64,000 nucleotides of DNA from Colwellia sp. M166. Its GTDB lineage: Bacteria > Pseudomonadota > Gammaproteobacteria > Enterobacterales > Alteromonadaceae. Position 1 is the stretch's first letter. Every line of letters starts with the position of its first letter. A program made the translations under genes and the position numbers. Below the pieces are notes generated by a model. That model had not been told where the DNA came from, did no database searches, and saw nothing but the letters and a program-made list of their open reading frames with translations. The stretch is taken from assembly GCF_024585285.1 (NCBI RefSeq), contig NZ_CP040755.1:3472001-3536000 (forward strand), in the 5' to 3' direction. Below, piece by piece: positions 63,786-64,000 of the stretch.

Positions 63786-63819
63786 ACCACCTAGTGCTGA
63801 TTAGTCAGCTCTAGGTGGT
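63786..63819. terminator. imperfect long hairpin downstream of the last gene
   Basis: ACCACCTAG (63786-63794) pairs with CTAGGTGGT (63811-63819), and GCTGA with TCAGC extends the stem around a TTAG loop. It lies 26 bases past the stop of the minus-strand gene and may end its transcript, although the T tract after it is short. Confidence 0.55.
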
Positions 63820-63844
63820 ATGGCCGAGTAAGTTGAACAATATA

Positions 63845-64000
63845 TTAATCAACTAATGGCAAGTTATAAGCAACATGCTGATGAAAGCGTAAGGTTAATT
63901 CGTCTTTTTCAGTCACAATTTCAAGTTCAGTGGCAAATAAACGTATCGCTTGCTCTATTTGGTTGACAAATTTTGCATAGTTTTGTTCTACGCCATTATG
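63845..64000 (-). CDS. C-terminal end of an unidentified gene (5' part outside window)
   Basis: A minus-strand frame enters from the right edge of the window and runs for 51 codons to a stop at 63845. It reads NGVEQNYAKFVNQIEQ, then an AIRLFATELEIV strand and ends in HVAYNLPLVD. The composition is coding-like and acidic. I do not recognise the family from this fragment. Confidence 0.55.
   Translation of the reverse strand, partial: HNGVEQNYAKFVNQIEQAIRLFATELEIVTEKDELTLRFHQHVAYNLPLVD

Noticed and set aside
1..64000. CRISPR arrays, rRNA genes, riboswitches of known class or an integrase gene
   Set aside because: None was seen on reading both strands; no regular spacer repeats and no tyrosine recombinase motifs are present.

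Overview
The window looks like a piece of chromosome from a marine gammaproteobacterium of the Alteromonadales, most likely Colwelliaceae or a close relative. This is inferred from the AT-rich housekeeping block, the order rpoD-dnaG-yqeY-rpsU next to divergent tsaD, then plsY, folB, folK and uppP, and MetJ-type operators before msrA. No database search was possible.

The left three quarters (1 to about 46.4 kb) is accessory DNA built in layers. Positions 1-5055 hold an AT-rich cluster: an ABC exporter of the LolCDE/MacB type, an outer-membrane barrel protein, an outer-membrane phospholipase A and a broken gene. An ISL3-family element (5056-7986) cuts that last gene and carries an SO_0444-type Cu/Zn efflux permease with its ArsR regulator. 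From 9.0 to 16.6 kb lies a phage-type recombination module from a plasmid, ICE or prophage (ssb, recT, a YqaJ/lambda-Exo nuclease and small genes). Its exonuclease gene is split by an IS21-family element. The leaders of its genes repeatedly show the same design: an H-type pseudoknot, then a short hairpin that covers the ribosome binding site, then the start codon. This is the most interesting signal in the window and resembles the STAXI RNA class.

From 16.6 to 24.2 kb there is a decayed Tn3-family transposon (tnpA with two frameshifts, a 28-bp palindromic res-like site, tnpR). It contains an ISAs1-family element with a perfect 10-bp target duplication, which itself contains a second IS21-family element with a 5-bp duplication. 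Two orphan genes follow (one unknown, one FlhE-like), then a third IS21-family element.

From 28.4 to 45.4 kb is a metal and metalloid resistance island. It holds a CadR/PbrR regulator with a CDF exporter, an FTR1-type (PbrT-like) permease fused to a cytochrome c domain, and a czcCBA-type RND efflux system with a small His/Cys-rich protein and a second CDF exporter. Three promoters there share a 19-bp spacer and the same dyad, so one MerR-family protein probably controls all of them. A small mer cluster (merR, merC, a GDCC-motif protein) follows. The arsenic operon encodes an ArsC-ArsR fusion, Acr3, a tyrosine-phosphatase-like protein, GAPDH and ArsJ; it covers arsenite efflux and export of 1-arseno-3-phosphoglycerate.

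A tRNA-Ile2(CAU) gene at 46427-46503 has its 3' end facing the island and probably marks the edge of the core chromosome. To its right are a choice-of-anchor-B/Calx-beta surface protein, an MbnP/MbnH pair, the rpoD-dnaG-yqeY-rpsU block, tsaD, plsY, folB-folK-uppP, an acyl-CoA dehydrogenase, the co-chaperone CnoX/YbbN, msrA behind tandem MetJ boxes, and the end of an unidentified gene.
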